From NCBI GenBank assembly GCA_938074205.1, contig CALJES010000011.1, forward strand, positions 124,001 to 188,000: a stretch of DNA of 64,000 nucleotides, in the 5' to 3' direction. This DNA is from an uncultured bacterium (lineage in GTDB: Bacteria > Armatimonadota > UBA5829). Below, in pieces: positions 1 to 6,926 of this stretch. Position 1 is the first letter of the stretch. Each line of letters begins with the position of its first letter. A model generated the notes under the pieces. That model did not search any database. It had not been told where the DNA came from and was given only the letters and a program-made list of their open reading frames with translations. The position numbers and the translations under genes were made by a program.

Positions 1-211
1 GGTAAGTATCGGAGCATTGCAGTGAATCATCCGGCAGTAGTTCAGCCCAGCAGCCGACGGGGCAGCACCATACAGGGGCCCGGTCAGGTTTGCGCAACGC
101 ATTTACGTCGCGCCAACGTTTCTTTATTTTCTCGTTTTCCGGCGTCGATGCCAACTCAGCTACTTTTCTAGCAAGTTCCCTTACGTATTCTCGTTCCTGG
201 CAGTAACTCAT
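1..211 (-). CDS. Uroporphyrinogen decarboxylase-like protein, N-terminal part (runs off window)
   Basis: Only the first 70 codons are present; the gene continues past base 1. It starts MSYCQEREYVRELARKVAEL, followed by a WRDVNALRKPDRAPV segment and ELLPDD. This is the usual opening of URO-D/MtaA/CmuA-superfamily proteins that are not haem enzymes but resemble corrinoid methyltransferases. The ATG at 211 has a good Shine-Dalgarno sequence (GAGGTG, 7 bases upstream) and lies 23 bases after the stop of the GH172 gene, so the two are probably co-transcribed. The catalytic part is outside the window, so the substrate cannot be judged. Such genes often sit in sugar or methyl-compound catabolic clusters (family knowledge). 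Confidence 0.72.
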   Translation of the reverse strand, partial: MSYCQEREYVRELARKVAELASTPENEKIKKRWRDVNALRKPDRAPVWCCPVGCWAELLPDDSLQCSDTY

Positions 212-234
212 CGAGTTGCACCTCTGGTTCGGAT

Positions 235-1299
235 CTAGCTCTGTGTTCTCGGAAGTCGCTTTTCAACGGGGAGTATGGGCGAAAATGGCTTGTGTGGTTC
301 CGTTTGATACCAGTAACCGACACTAGACCAGTCATCTCGCCCGGCATTGGCGTGCCTGTGTTCGATGGTGACACGTATTGACTTTTGGAAAACTACCGGG
401 TCCTCGATGTGGTGTCGGTAGACGGTCATCTTGCCTTTGTACTCTACTGGATCTTCGATGAAGCTTACACCGTGATAGGGCCCAGCGTACTCGCCAGTCG
501 GGAATCCCCACGCGCTGCAGAAGTAGTCTTCAGTTCCGGTTCCGTGCAAGCTTGGAGGCCATTGTTCGCCGTCCACGAATATCATATCGTCTCCCTCGCC
601 GGGCCAATTTCCTTCCAAGTTGTCGATGGAAACGTTGCACCCAACGTAGTGTCCGCGGCCGACCGCGTCCACTATCACATAATTGTCCTTACCATCTAGG
701 TTTACAAGCTTACTCTCTTCAACAGCTCCGGGACCAGATGTGTTTTCCTCGCGGTTCCACCACGCGTGGAAACGCAGTACATCATCGCCCAGACGGTCTA
801 GCTCCTCATAATCTATGTAGTAGTACAACGCCTTGCAAGGGGCATCACTGTCGTTTGTCATTGTGATTTTTGCCGAAGACGCGAATGGCATCGGGAAGAA
901 ACAGTTCATAGCCATCTCAGTGACATTCTTCTCCCGAGACCCTACCATATTGAGTGCCAAGGCGACATAGTGCCGTACTCTCCCGTGTCCGACGCCGAAA
1001 AAGTCGCCGACAGGGCATTCCACACTTGGCGATTCCTCTCCGTCCCAGTACATCCTAAGTACCATCTTCCGAGGCCACAGTTTATCGTTGTGCCATATTG
1101 TGAACCAAATATGGTTTATGCACCCTGCTCCAGCAATGTCTGCAATAGTAAGCGTTTGGCCAGCCTGGATTTCTTTCCAGTCACGATTCCCGCCTGTCGT
1201 GTCGTAGCTGGATATGCGTTTGCTGCGGGATTGACGCGCGTTGGCTAATCCTCGCAAAGGGCTGAGACATGTTGCGTGTGCCAAGTTCTTCTCTGACAT
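235..1299 (-). CDS. GH172 (DUF2961) family glycoside hydrolase
   Basis: 354 aa, the usual size of a single-domain DUF2961/GH172 protein. Family hallmarks are visible: an N-terminal SSYDTTGGNRDW motif, GCINHIWFTIW, the DFFGVGHG segment and the GTGTEDYFCSAWGFP motif that carries the conserved acidic residues. Characterised GH172 members cleave or rearrange alpha-D-fructofuranosides or D-arabinofuranosides (difructose dianhydride hydrolases and others); which substrate applies here is unknown. No signal peptide is seen, so it is probably cytoplasmic. The ATG at 1299 follows AGAGGT with good spacing. It is the first gene of a minus-strand pair with the URO-D-like gene. Confidence 0.88.
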   Translation of the reverse strand: MSEKNLAHATCLSPLRGLANARQSRSKRISSYDTTGGNRDWKEIQAGQTLTIADIAGAGCINHIWFTIWHNDKLWPRKMVLRMYWDGEESPSVECPVGDFFGVGHGRVRHYVALALNMVGSREKNVTEMAMNCFFPMPFASSAKITMTNDSDAPCKALYYYIDYEELDRLGDDVLRFHAWWNREENTSGPGAVEESKLVNLDGKDNYVIVDAVGRGHYVGCNVSIDNLEGNWPGEGDDMIFVDGEQWPPSLHGTGTEDYFCSAWGFPTGEYAGPYHGVSFIEDPVEYKGKMTVYRHHIEDPVVFQKSIRVTIEHRHANAGRDDWSSVGYWYQTEPHKPFSPILPVEKRLPRTQS

Positions 1300-1581
1300 G
1301 TTTGCCTACCTCTAAAGGTTGTTTAACTCCCAATTCGCTACTGATTTTCTGAAGACCTGCTTGCCTTGGGAATCCTCCGCAGATGTCGGTGCCGGCTGGC
1401 CCGGATATTCCTTAAGGGATCGTGCCTGCTTGACACCCCGCCGTCGTGTCGCGTTCATGCGTTTATGAGACCTATGTGTGAGCTTAAGCATTATAACATC
1501 GCGGAGGTGACTCAGTTCGGCACCTGAGTCGTGGAACAACCTAGTCGCTGGTTAAACCCAGCACAAAACAATGAGATAGCG

Positions 1582-1610
1582 TTGACAGTGCTGTGAGGTG
1601 CGAGTATCAT
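1582..1610 (+). promoter_or_regulatory. Sigma-70-type promoter of the alpha/beta hydrolase-tatD operon
   Basis: A TTGACA -35 box (1582-1587), a 17-base spacer and TATCAT (1605-1610) lie about 45 bases before the TTG start at 1656. The rest of the 356-base divergent gap between 1299 and 1656 shows no gene I can support; it should also carry the promoter of the GH172 gene, but no clear minus-strand boxes stand out. Confidence 0.6.
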
Positions 1611-1655
1611 GCGCCTGGCGGGCGATTGTTGGTGTTAAGATAGAGGTGCGATCGG

Positions 1656-2444
1656 TTGCCGACTATCAACCTGGATGGCTTGCGGCTAGCCTACACAGAT
1701 GATGGCCACGGAGTAACTATAATTTTCATCCCGGGACTTTGCGGGTCAAGGAAGTGGTTTCTCTATCAAACTGCGGGGTTGGCCAAGGTATTCCGGATAG
1801 TTGCCACAGATCTTAGGCCGGCTCGCAAGCAGATCTATTCACTGGAGCTACTGGCAAGTGACATATATAAGCTGTTGATGCATTTGCACGTGCCTGCAGC
1901 AGTGATTGCCGGCCATGGGCTGGGGGCGCTCGTAGCGATGGAATTTGCCGCACGGTATCCAGAGAGATGTTCTGCACTGGTCTTATCCTCAGCCTGTCCC
2001 ACCTATAGCTCGATAAGTGCGGAACAGCTAGTGTCGGACATGTTCATTGGGCGAGTGGCGCGCAGCGACCTCTGGTCACGAATACTCAATCTAGCGAGAT
2101 TCGGAAAGCGTTCAAATGAGGACAATGACGTGCTCAATCCGTTCGAATTTCTGGCTCTCAACAATGGCTCTCCGGATCGACTTACTCTCGATGCGAGGAT
2201 TAGGCTGATGCGTGAGACCGATCTGACCCCAAAGTTGTCTCAAATTCGAGCGCCCGCGCTTATTGTGGCTGGTTCAAACGAACCGGATTATGTGCTCTCG
2301 GGCTGCCAAACTTTATACGAAGAACTCTTTGATTCTTGCGTGGAAATCATCGAAGGCGCCAACCATTACCACTTCTTCATGCATTACGACCAGTTCAACT
2401 CAATCCTAGAGGAATTCATACGCGATAGAGTGACTCCGCCGTAG
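1656..2444 (+). CDS. Alpha/beta-hydrolase-fold protein with missing nucleophile
   Basis: 262 aa with the alpha/beta hydrolase 1 layout: an N-terminal beta sheet, oxyanion segment FIPGLCG, nucleophile elbow around residue 88, a cap region and a C-terminal NHYHF motif where the catalytic His is expected. The elbow reads GHGLG instead of GxSxG, so Gly88 stands where the catalytic Ser should be. The usual acid position in the segment ALIVAGSNEPD holds Glu rather than Asp. The protein may be a non-hydrolytic binding or scaffold protein, or use another mechanism. Start is TTG with AGAGGTG 7 bases upstream. tatD follows after 9 bases, so they form an operon. Confidence 0.82.
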   Translation: MPTINLDGLRLAYTDDGHGVTIIFIPGLCGSRKWFLYQTAGLAKVFRIVATDLRPARKQIYSLELLASDIYKLLMHLHVPAAVIAGHGLGALVAMEFAARYPERCSALVLSSACPTYSSISAEQLVSDMFIGRVARSDLWSRILNLARFGKRSNEDNDVLNPFEFLALNNGSPDRLTLDARIRLMRETDLTPKLSQIRAPALIVAGSNEPDYVLSGCQTLYEELFDSCVEIIEGANHYHFFMHYDQFNSILEEFIRDRVTPP

Positions 2445-2453
2445 GGGGTCGCT

Positions 2454-3248
2454 ATGATTGATACGCATACACATCTGAACGACCCCAAGTTTGATCAAGA
2501 TATTGATGATGTTATGCTGCGCGCACGGTCCGCTGGGGTGCATAGGGTGATTGTCTGTGGATACGACATCCCATCGAGCCGCGTAGCAGTTGGGATCGCC
2601 CACCGGTATGATGAAGCTTTCGCTGTAGTTGGAATTCATCCGCACCAAGCCGGGACTCTCGATTCGGACGCATTAAAGGCCTTAAGAGAACTAGCTCAAG
2701 CGCCGAAGGTAGTCGCAATAGGGGAAACAGGTCTGGATTTTTACTACAGCTTTAGTCCATGGCCGCAGCAGGAGAAAGCGTTTGCTAGTCAGATCGAACT
2801 GGCTTGGGAGTTAGACCTACCGATTGTCGTGCACAGCAGGCTTGCAGGCAAAGCTGTGCTGGAAATCATCAATCGCTATCACCCTTTTTCGTCAGGCGTG
2901 TTTCATTGTTTCTCGGAGAGCAAGGAAATTGCTCGAGCCGCAGTGGCCAAAGGTTTCTTTATAGGAATTGATGGCCCTATAACATTCAAGCCAAAAAAGC
3001 AGGGATCTCCGCCACCGGCTGGAACGTGCGAACTACAGGAGGTTGTAAAAAGTATTCCGCTCGCAAATATAGTAGTAGAGACGGACTGTCCCTATCTGAC
3101 ACCCGTGCCGCACCGCGGCAAGAGAAATGAGCCCGCATACCTAGTCTATATTATCGATGAACTGGCGAGAACCCTTGGCATGACCGTGAAAGACGTTAAC
3201 TGCCTTACTTCCGAAAACGCTTACCGGTTATTTCCGAGGATGCGTTAG
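2454..3248 (+). CDS. tatD: TatD-family metal-dependent hydrolase (putative DNase)
   Basis: 264 aa, full length for TatD. Metal-binding residues of the TIM-barrel amidohydrolase fold are in place: His5 and His7 (DTHTHL), Glu91 (IGETGLDF), a His in VVHSR, a His in GVFHCF and the Asp in VETDCPYL. TatD enzymes act as 3'-5' exonucleases or AP-site endonucleases on DNA in the cytoplasm. The ATG has GGGGG a few bases upstream. In many bacteria tatD sits near ksgA and the yabE-like gene; here it is about 17 kb away and paired with an alpha/beta hydrolase-like gene. Confidence 0.93.
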   Translation: MIDTHTHLNDPKFDQDIDDVMLRARSAGVHRVIVCGYDIPSSRVAVGIAHRYDEAFAVVGIHPHQAGTLDSDALKALRELAQAPKVVAIGETGLDFYYSFSPWPQQEKAFASQIELAWELDLPIVVHSRLAGKAVLEIINRYHPFSSGVFHCFSESKEIARAAVAKGFFIGIDGPITFKPKKQGSPPPAGTCELQEVVKSIPLANIVVETDCPYLTPVPHRGKRNEPAYLVYIIDELARTLGMTVKDVNCLTSENAYRLFPRMR

Positions 3249-3298
3249 CCCGGGAGAAAAGATAACAACTTACCAATGTCGGCGGTACTCCCAGGGGT

Positions 3299-3703
3299 CT
3301 ATGACCTTTTTCTCACCTCAACTGGCTTGTCCTGAGAGGCGGTTTTCGACTGTATGAGCTCAAGGGCGCTTTTTATATCGGCTGCAAGGGGGATGTTTTC
3401 GTGCAGGCGAAGCAGCCTAAAAATACGTTCAATAGACGATGGTAACCCAGCTATAACCAATTTGCGCCCGTCAGATTCCAGTTGTTTGAGTTGTTTCAGA
3501 ATCCATCGGTAGCCTGGGGTCTCAATATACTCTACACGGCTCATATCGAGGATTAGGTGCTTGGACTGGATTACAGGGGAGTTGACTAGGCTCGCTAGTG
3601 CTTCGGTACTTGTGGCGTCGCACGCGCCCTCCGGCCGTACTACAGCGCACCCGTCCGTGATATTGTAGGCAATACGGCAACCGGCAATCCTTGCTCGACG
3701 CAA
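3299..3703 (-). CDS. STAS-domain protein (anti-sigma factor antagonist-like)
   Basis: 134 aa, essentially one STAS domain (about residues 10-115) with the pattern hhLDMSRVEYIET-PG-YRWIL and a following KLVIAGL strand. In classical SpoIIAA-type antagonists the loop reads DSSG and the second Ser is phosphorylated. Here it reads ETPG, so the phosphorylatable Ser is absent and switching by an anti-sigma kinase looks unlikely. The C-terminal 20 residues are Lys/Arg-rich. TTG start at 3703 with AGAGG 8 bases upstream. That ribosome site directly follows a c-di-AMP riboswitch, so expression is probably set by c-di-AMP. No anti-sigma or sigma gene lies next to it. Confidence 0.83.
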   Translation of the reverse strand: MRRARIAGCRIAYNITDGCAVVRPEGACDATSTEALASLVNSPVIQSKHLILDMSRVEYIETPGYRWILKQLKQLESDGRKLVIAGLPSSIERIFRLLRLHENIPLAADIKSALELIQSKTASQDKPVEVRKRS

Positions 3704-3716
3704 TCTACTTACCTCT

Positions 3717-3846
3717 CTTCCTGCCGCGCCTGCGGGGTTAGCTGACGGGCTAGGACAGGAAGTGCCCTTCTCGAATCACATGCGATTCGAGATTCGCCCC
3801 TGTGGCATTGGTTCCCCCGCGCCCTTGCAAGGCTTCGGCGTTAAGT
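3717..3846 (-). ncRNA. c-di-AMP riboswitch (ydaO/yuaA class)
   Basis: Read on the minus strand the segment shows the conserved ydaO blocks in order: GCGGGGGAACCAAU, GGGGCGAAUCUC, a perfect 9-bp variable stem (3792-3769), GAAGGGCACUUCC, and GCCCGUCAGCUAACC with CGCAGGCG closing P1. The CGCC at about 3840-3837 can pair with the GGCG at 3730-3727. The aptamer ends only about 14 bases before the TTG start of the STAS gene and abuts its ribosome site, so control could be at translation or by attenuation. This class binds c-di-AMP and usually turns genes off (established). Confidence 0.88.
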
Positions 3847-4203
3847 TTTGAGCATAGTCTTCGTTCAAAGAGCCGTACATTATGACGCAGGGTTTCATGA
3901 ACTAGTTCCCACAGTTTTCACTTGTGCAATGAAGAGCAGTTAAATGCCTACCGAATTATCGGCAGCAGTGGCTGTAAAACGCAGCACAATTCCGAGGCGC
4001 CCTGCCTTGTTCCTTTAACTTTGTTGCTGGCAAGTCCGTTTGGATCCTCGCTAAGCCTGAGCAGAATTGCTAACGAGTCGGTGTAAACGATCAGTAGCTG
4101 TGACCCGTTCAGGTCGGCTATAACTCGAGTTATCAGTGCTTGCTCAAGTGAGGATCAGGAGCGTATCATTTTAGATGCGATATTGGCAAACAGGAGGCGA
4201 ACG
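3847..4203. other. Intergenic region between riboswitch and manA
   Basis: About 350 bases without a gene I can support. It holds a perfect 14-base palindrome, ATAACTCGAGTTAT (4120-4133), 71 bases before the manA start, which could be an operator. On the minus strand, frame 3948-4155 stays open for about 67 codons and reads like a protein (segment ADLNGSQLLIVYTDSLAILL). It has no ATG, GTG or TTG start after its upstream stop, so it is either a gene remnant or chance. Confidence 0.4.
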
Positions 4204-5151
4204 TTGAGCCAGCACTTCGACTATCCCTTAATCTTGGAGTCGATTCCCGTGCCCAGGCCGTGGGGTGGCAACCGAGTTTCTCGTCTGTACAAACGAAAAT
4301 GCGCGCAACCGAATCTGCACGAGCCAATTGGAGAGTGGTGGGACGTTAGCACTTGGCCCTCTGATCCGGGTAACCCAAAGATAGCTACCGTAAGCAAAAT
4401 AATCAACGGCCCGCTCAGCGGAATGTTCCTTGACCAGGTGGTTCAGGTCCCGGTTGTCGTCAAGCTTTTGGATTCCAACGAGAAACTCTCCGTGCAGGTT
4501 CACCCGGTATCGGACGAAGTGCACAAGGATGAGATGTGGTACGTGCTTCACGCTGATTCTGATTCTTATCTCTTTTGTGGCTTTTCGGAAGGGGTCGATC
4601 CCAGGAAGTTCTGTGATCTTATCCGCTCGGAGAACCCAGATGAGGACGAGGTCCTAAGCAACCTACAATGCCATAGCAACCTAAAACCCGGAATGCATTT
4701 TAACGTGCCAACTGGCACTGTCCACGCCTTGGGTCCCGGTCTTGTTGTATTCGAAATCAGCGAAAGAACTCAGGTCACCTACAGGCTTTTTGATTACAAT
4801 CGAGGCCGAACCCTGCACTTAGAGGAAGGGTGTGCGGCCATTATGGCAAAGCGGCCTGCCATGCCACCTCTGGAACCGTGCATTGACATTGGCAGGGCAG
4901 ATGAGGTTCACACTATTGCGACGTTTCACACATTCTGCGTTCAGAAAGTCTTGGGTAACAAGGTCACGATCGAACGTGCGCGCGGAATGCATCTTGTTAC
5001 TGCGACAGGCGGCGATTGCACCTTAACTGGTCACAATGACCTCTGGCACCTACAATTGCCGCATGCTTCTACAGCGCTGGTTCCGAGCACTCAAATTGGC
5101 TACACGATCGAGACAAGAGACGAGCTCCTAATAAGCTCATTGCGCAGCTAG
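4204..5151 (+). CDS. manA: Class I mannose-6-phosphate isomerase
   Basis: 315 aa, the short class I type common in Gram-positives. It interconverts mannose-6-phosphate and fructose-6-phosphate in the cytoplasm. The cupin zinc site is visible: Gln98 and His100 (QVHP), Glu110 (DEMWYVL) and His174 (GTVHALG); the FEISERTQVTYRLFDYNR signature follows. I chose the TTG at 4204 because AGGAGG lies 6 bases upstream. The TTG seven codons earlier has no ribosome site, and AGGAGG would fall inside that longer reading frame. It is a single gene with a possible palindromic operator upstream; it feeds mannose into glycolysis or supplies mannose-6-P for glycan synthesis. Confidence 0.93.
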   Translation: MSQHFDYPLILESIPVPRPWGGNRVSRLYKRKCAQPNLHEPIGEWWDVSTWPSDPGNPKIATVSKIINGPLSGMFLDQVVQVPVVVKLLDSNEKLSVQVHPVSDEVHKDEMWYVLHADSDSYLFCGFSEGVDPRKFCDLIRSENPDEDEVLSNLQCHSNLKPGMHFNVPTGTVHALGPGLVVFEISERTQVTYRLFDYNRGRTLHLEEGCAAIMAKRPAMPPLEPCIDIGRADEVHTIATFHTFCVQKVLGNKVTIERARGMHLVTATGGDCTLTGHNDLWHLQLPHASTALVPSTQIGYTIETRDELLISSLRS

Positions 5152-5208
5152 TATCGCTCGCTTACGGTCGACGTATATGCGGGCCGCATTAAGACGAATA
5201 TTTGCTCT

Positions 5209-6102
5209 CTATTGGCGCTTGACTTCCACTTGTGCAAACTGTTCCAGCGCTTTTACGATCGCGCAAAAGTCTTCCTCCGGATTGCCAATTCCCTTAGCGG
5301 CGGCATACAACTCCTTGACAGCTGCCGTAACGGGAAGAGGGGTGCCGAGGGAATAGCCTGCGGAAGCAATGAGCGAGAGGTCCTTGTGCATAAGTTTTAG
5401 CGAGAAGTTGGTCGTGAAGTCGCGATTCAGTATGCAGCTGCCTTTCCACTCGTAAAAACGCGATCCTATGACGCCGGTCATTATTGTGTCTATAATAGTC
5501 TGCGGTGAAAGGCCTGCCTTTGTGCCCAACACGAGTGCTTCAGAAAGAGCTGCCATCATGTGGGAAACTACAAGGTTGAAGCATAGTTTGAGCATGGTAC
5601 CGCTGCCTGAAGGTCCGGCGTAGATTATCTTCTTGCTTATCACGTCTAAAACAGGCTTTGCTCTTTCCAAAGTCTCCGGGTCGCCGCCGACCATCAATAT
5701 GAGTTCGCCTTTGGTAGCCGCGTCTTTGCTGCCAGCGACAGGCGCATCCAGAAACAGCGCGTTTTTGGCCTCTGCAGCCTCTCGTACACACGCGCTCGTT
5801 TCAGGATCCACAGTGCTGCAATCGATTAAAATAGCCCCCGGTTTGAGTCCTTCTATGACGCCTGCTGTTCCGAGAACCGCTTGCTTTACGGCGGGAGGGT
5901 CGGCCAGCATAGTGAAGACAATATCGGCGTCTGCTGCGGCGTCAGCCGGTGTATTAGACACGCGGGCTCCGAGCGCCTCCAATTCTTTGGCTTTGGCACG
6001 TGTGCGATTATAAACCGTTAGTTCATAGCCAGCCTTGACCAAATTCGCTGCCATTCCCCGTCCCATAATGCCGAGACCAACGAAGCCTATTCGCGTTCTC
6101 AT
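5209..6102 (-). CDS. NAD(P)-dependent beta-hydroxyacid dehydrogenase (HIBADH family)
   Basis: 297 aa, full length for the 3-hydroxyisobutyrate dehydrogenase/glyoxylate reductase family. N-terminal Rossmann motif GFVGLGIMGRGMA (residues 6-18), substrate-binding DAPVAGS, and the catalytic Lys in GSGTMLKLCFNL, followed by the all-helical dimerisation domain. VYNRT after the second strand (an Asn-Arg pair) suggests NADP(H) preference, as in glyoxylate/succinic semialdehyde reductases, but this is inference. The ATG at 6102 has a perfect AGGAGG. It is convergent with manA and separated from the upstream FmdB operon by a terminator-like hairpin. Confidence 0.9.
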   Translation of the reverse strand: MRTRIGFVGLGIMGRGMAANLVKAGYELTVYNRTRAKAKELEALGARVSNTPADAAADADIVFTMLADPPAVKQAVLGTAGVIEGLKPGAILIDCSTVDPETSACVREAAEAKNALFLDAPVAGSKDAATKGELILMVGGDPETLERAKPVLDVISKKIIYAGPSGSGTMLKLCFNLVVSHMMAALSEALVLGTKAGLSPQTIIDTIMTGVIGSRFYEWKGSCILNRDFTTNFSLKLMHKDLSLIASAGYSLGTPLPVTAAVKELYAAAKGIGNPEEDFCAIVKALEQFAQVEVKRQ

Positions 6103-6136
6103 AAGAAAACCTCCTGTCCACGATACACATCAACCA

Positions 6137-6174
6137 AAACGCAAGGCTTTCGTACCGACTCGAGCCTTGCGTTT
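6137..6174 (-). terminator. 12-bp hairpin, probable terminator of the FmdB mini-operon
   Basis: Perfect 12-bp inverted repeat: AAACGCAAGGCT (6137-6148) and its complement (6163-6174) around a 14-base loop. On the minus strand the stem ends in a short T run. It lies 85 bases downstream of the small membrane protein gene and before the dehydrogenase gene, which is where a terminator is expected. Confidence 0.6.
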
Positions 6175-6258
6175 GTCTTTGGTGATTATAAACTCCGAGA
6201 ATAACAGCTGACCCGTTCTTGGTGCCACGTTCTTTGGTGTCTGATAATTAGTCTATCT

Positions 6259-6423
6259 CTATCTGTCCTGCTCGAGGGCTATCAGAAATCCCAGTACCGC
6301 GCCGAATACTCCGGCAACATAGGGATTGCACAGCACGATACACTGACCTTCAATCTTTCGGCTAGCATAGCTCAAGACCAAACCAGCAATAGCTCCAATT
6401 ATCAGACCGACAGCAGGTTTCAT
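6259..6423 (-). CDS. Small membrane protein, DUF6132-like (54 aa)
   Basis: A 54-residue gene. Translation starts MKPAVGLIIGAIAGLVLSYA, then has a short loop with two Cys and CNPY (CIVLCNPY), then a second hydrophobic Gly-rich segment VAGVFGAVLGFLIAL and a charged end EQDR. The two transmembrane segments with a Cys-containing loop between them look like the DUF6132 family of tiny membrane proteins. The ATG at 6423 has AGGGAG 7 bases upstream, and it starts 11 bases after the FmdB-like gene on the same strand. Function unknown; the Cys pair could bind metal or form a disulfide. Confidence 0.75.
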   Translation of the reverse strand: MKPAVGLIIGAIAGLVLSYASRKIEGQCIVLCNPYVAGVFGAVLGFLIALEQDR

Positions 6424-6434
6424 GTTTCAACTCC

Positions 6435-6653
6435 CTAGTTATCTGCTTCCGATGGCGGAGGATCTTTAGAAGTGCAGTCAGGGTCACGAGTTGTGCAGCA
6501 AGATGGGGGACGAGGGGCAAACCGTGACGGTAGACGTTCAGTTTCATTGCTGCAGCAGCTTGGGCACTTAGCAGTTTGGTCAAGCAGGTTAGGAGTTCTA
6601 AGGGTGGTAAACTTAAGACCACATCTTTTGCACTTGTGTTCACTAATAGGCAT
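6435..6653 (-). CDS. FmdB-family zinc-ribbon protein
   Basis: 72 aa. The N-terminus MPISEHKCKRCGLKF is the FmdB/CxxC_CxxC_SSSS zinc ribbon, with a second CPSC pair near residue 31; together these four Cys should bind one zinc. The tail is Pro/Cys-rich and not conserved in the family. FmdB-like proteins are called regulatory but their role is not established. It has its own promoter (6719-6747) and is followed at 11 bases by the small membrane protein gene. Confidence 0.82.
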   Translation of the reverse strand: MPISEHKCKRCGLKFTTLRTPNLLDQTAKCPSCCSNETERLPSRFAPRPPSCCTTRDPDCTSKDPPPSEADN

Positions 6654-6718
6654 TTTGTTCTACTTACACTGTCACTGTATGTGGTCACACTCTCATGAAG
6701 CAATTGCGTGTATTTAGT

Positions 6719-6747
6719 ATTATATACCGCGATATGTATGCTCTTAA
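6719..6747 (-). promoter_or_regulatory. Promoter of the FmdB mini-operon
   Basis: On the minus strand a perfect TATAAT -10 box (6719-6724) lies 17 bases from a TTAAGA -35 box (6742-6747, four of six matches). This is about 65 bases before the FmdB start. The remaining gap up to 6926 shows nothing further. Confidence 0.6.
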
Positions 6748-6926
6748 TCGCCGGGCAGAGTTAATATACTCCCTGGACTGAACTGGGATCAAGACATTCT
6801 CGATATGGGGCGTCTTTTCATTTTTGGTTACCAGCTCTGAGAGCATAGATGTATGATCGGGTCGAACACATTTTTCTCGGACTTTGCTGCTTCAGAAGAC
6901 ACTTCCCGCTACGTACGGCTCTCAGT

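Noticed and set aside
1312-1539. 75-codon minus-strand frame upstream of GH172
   Set aside because: Low-complexity Arg/Lys-rich sequence, no family, lies in the divergent promoter region.
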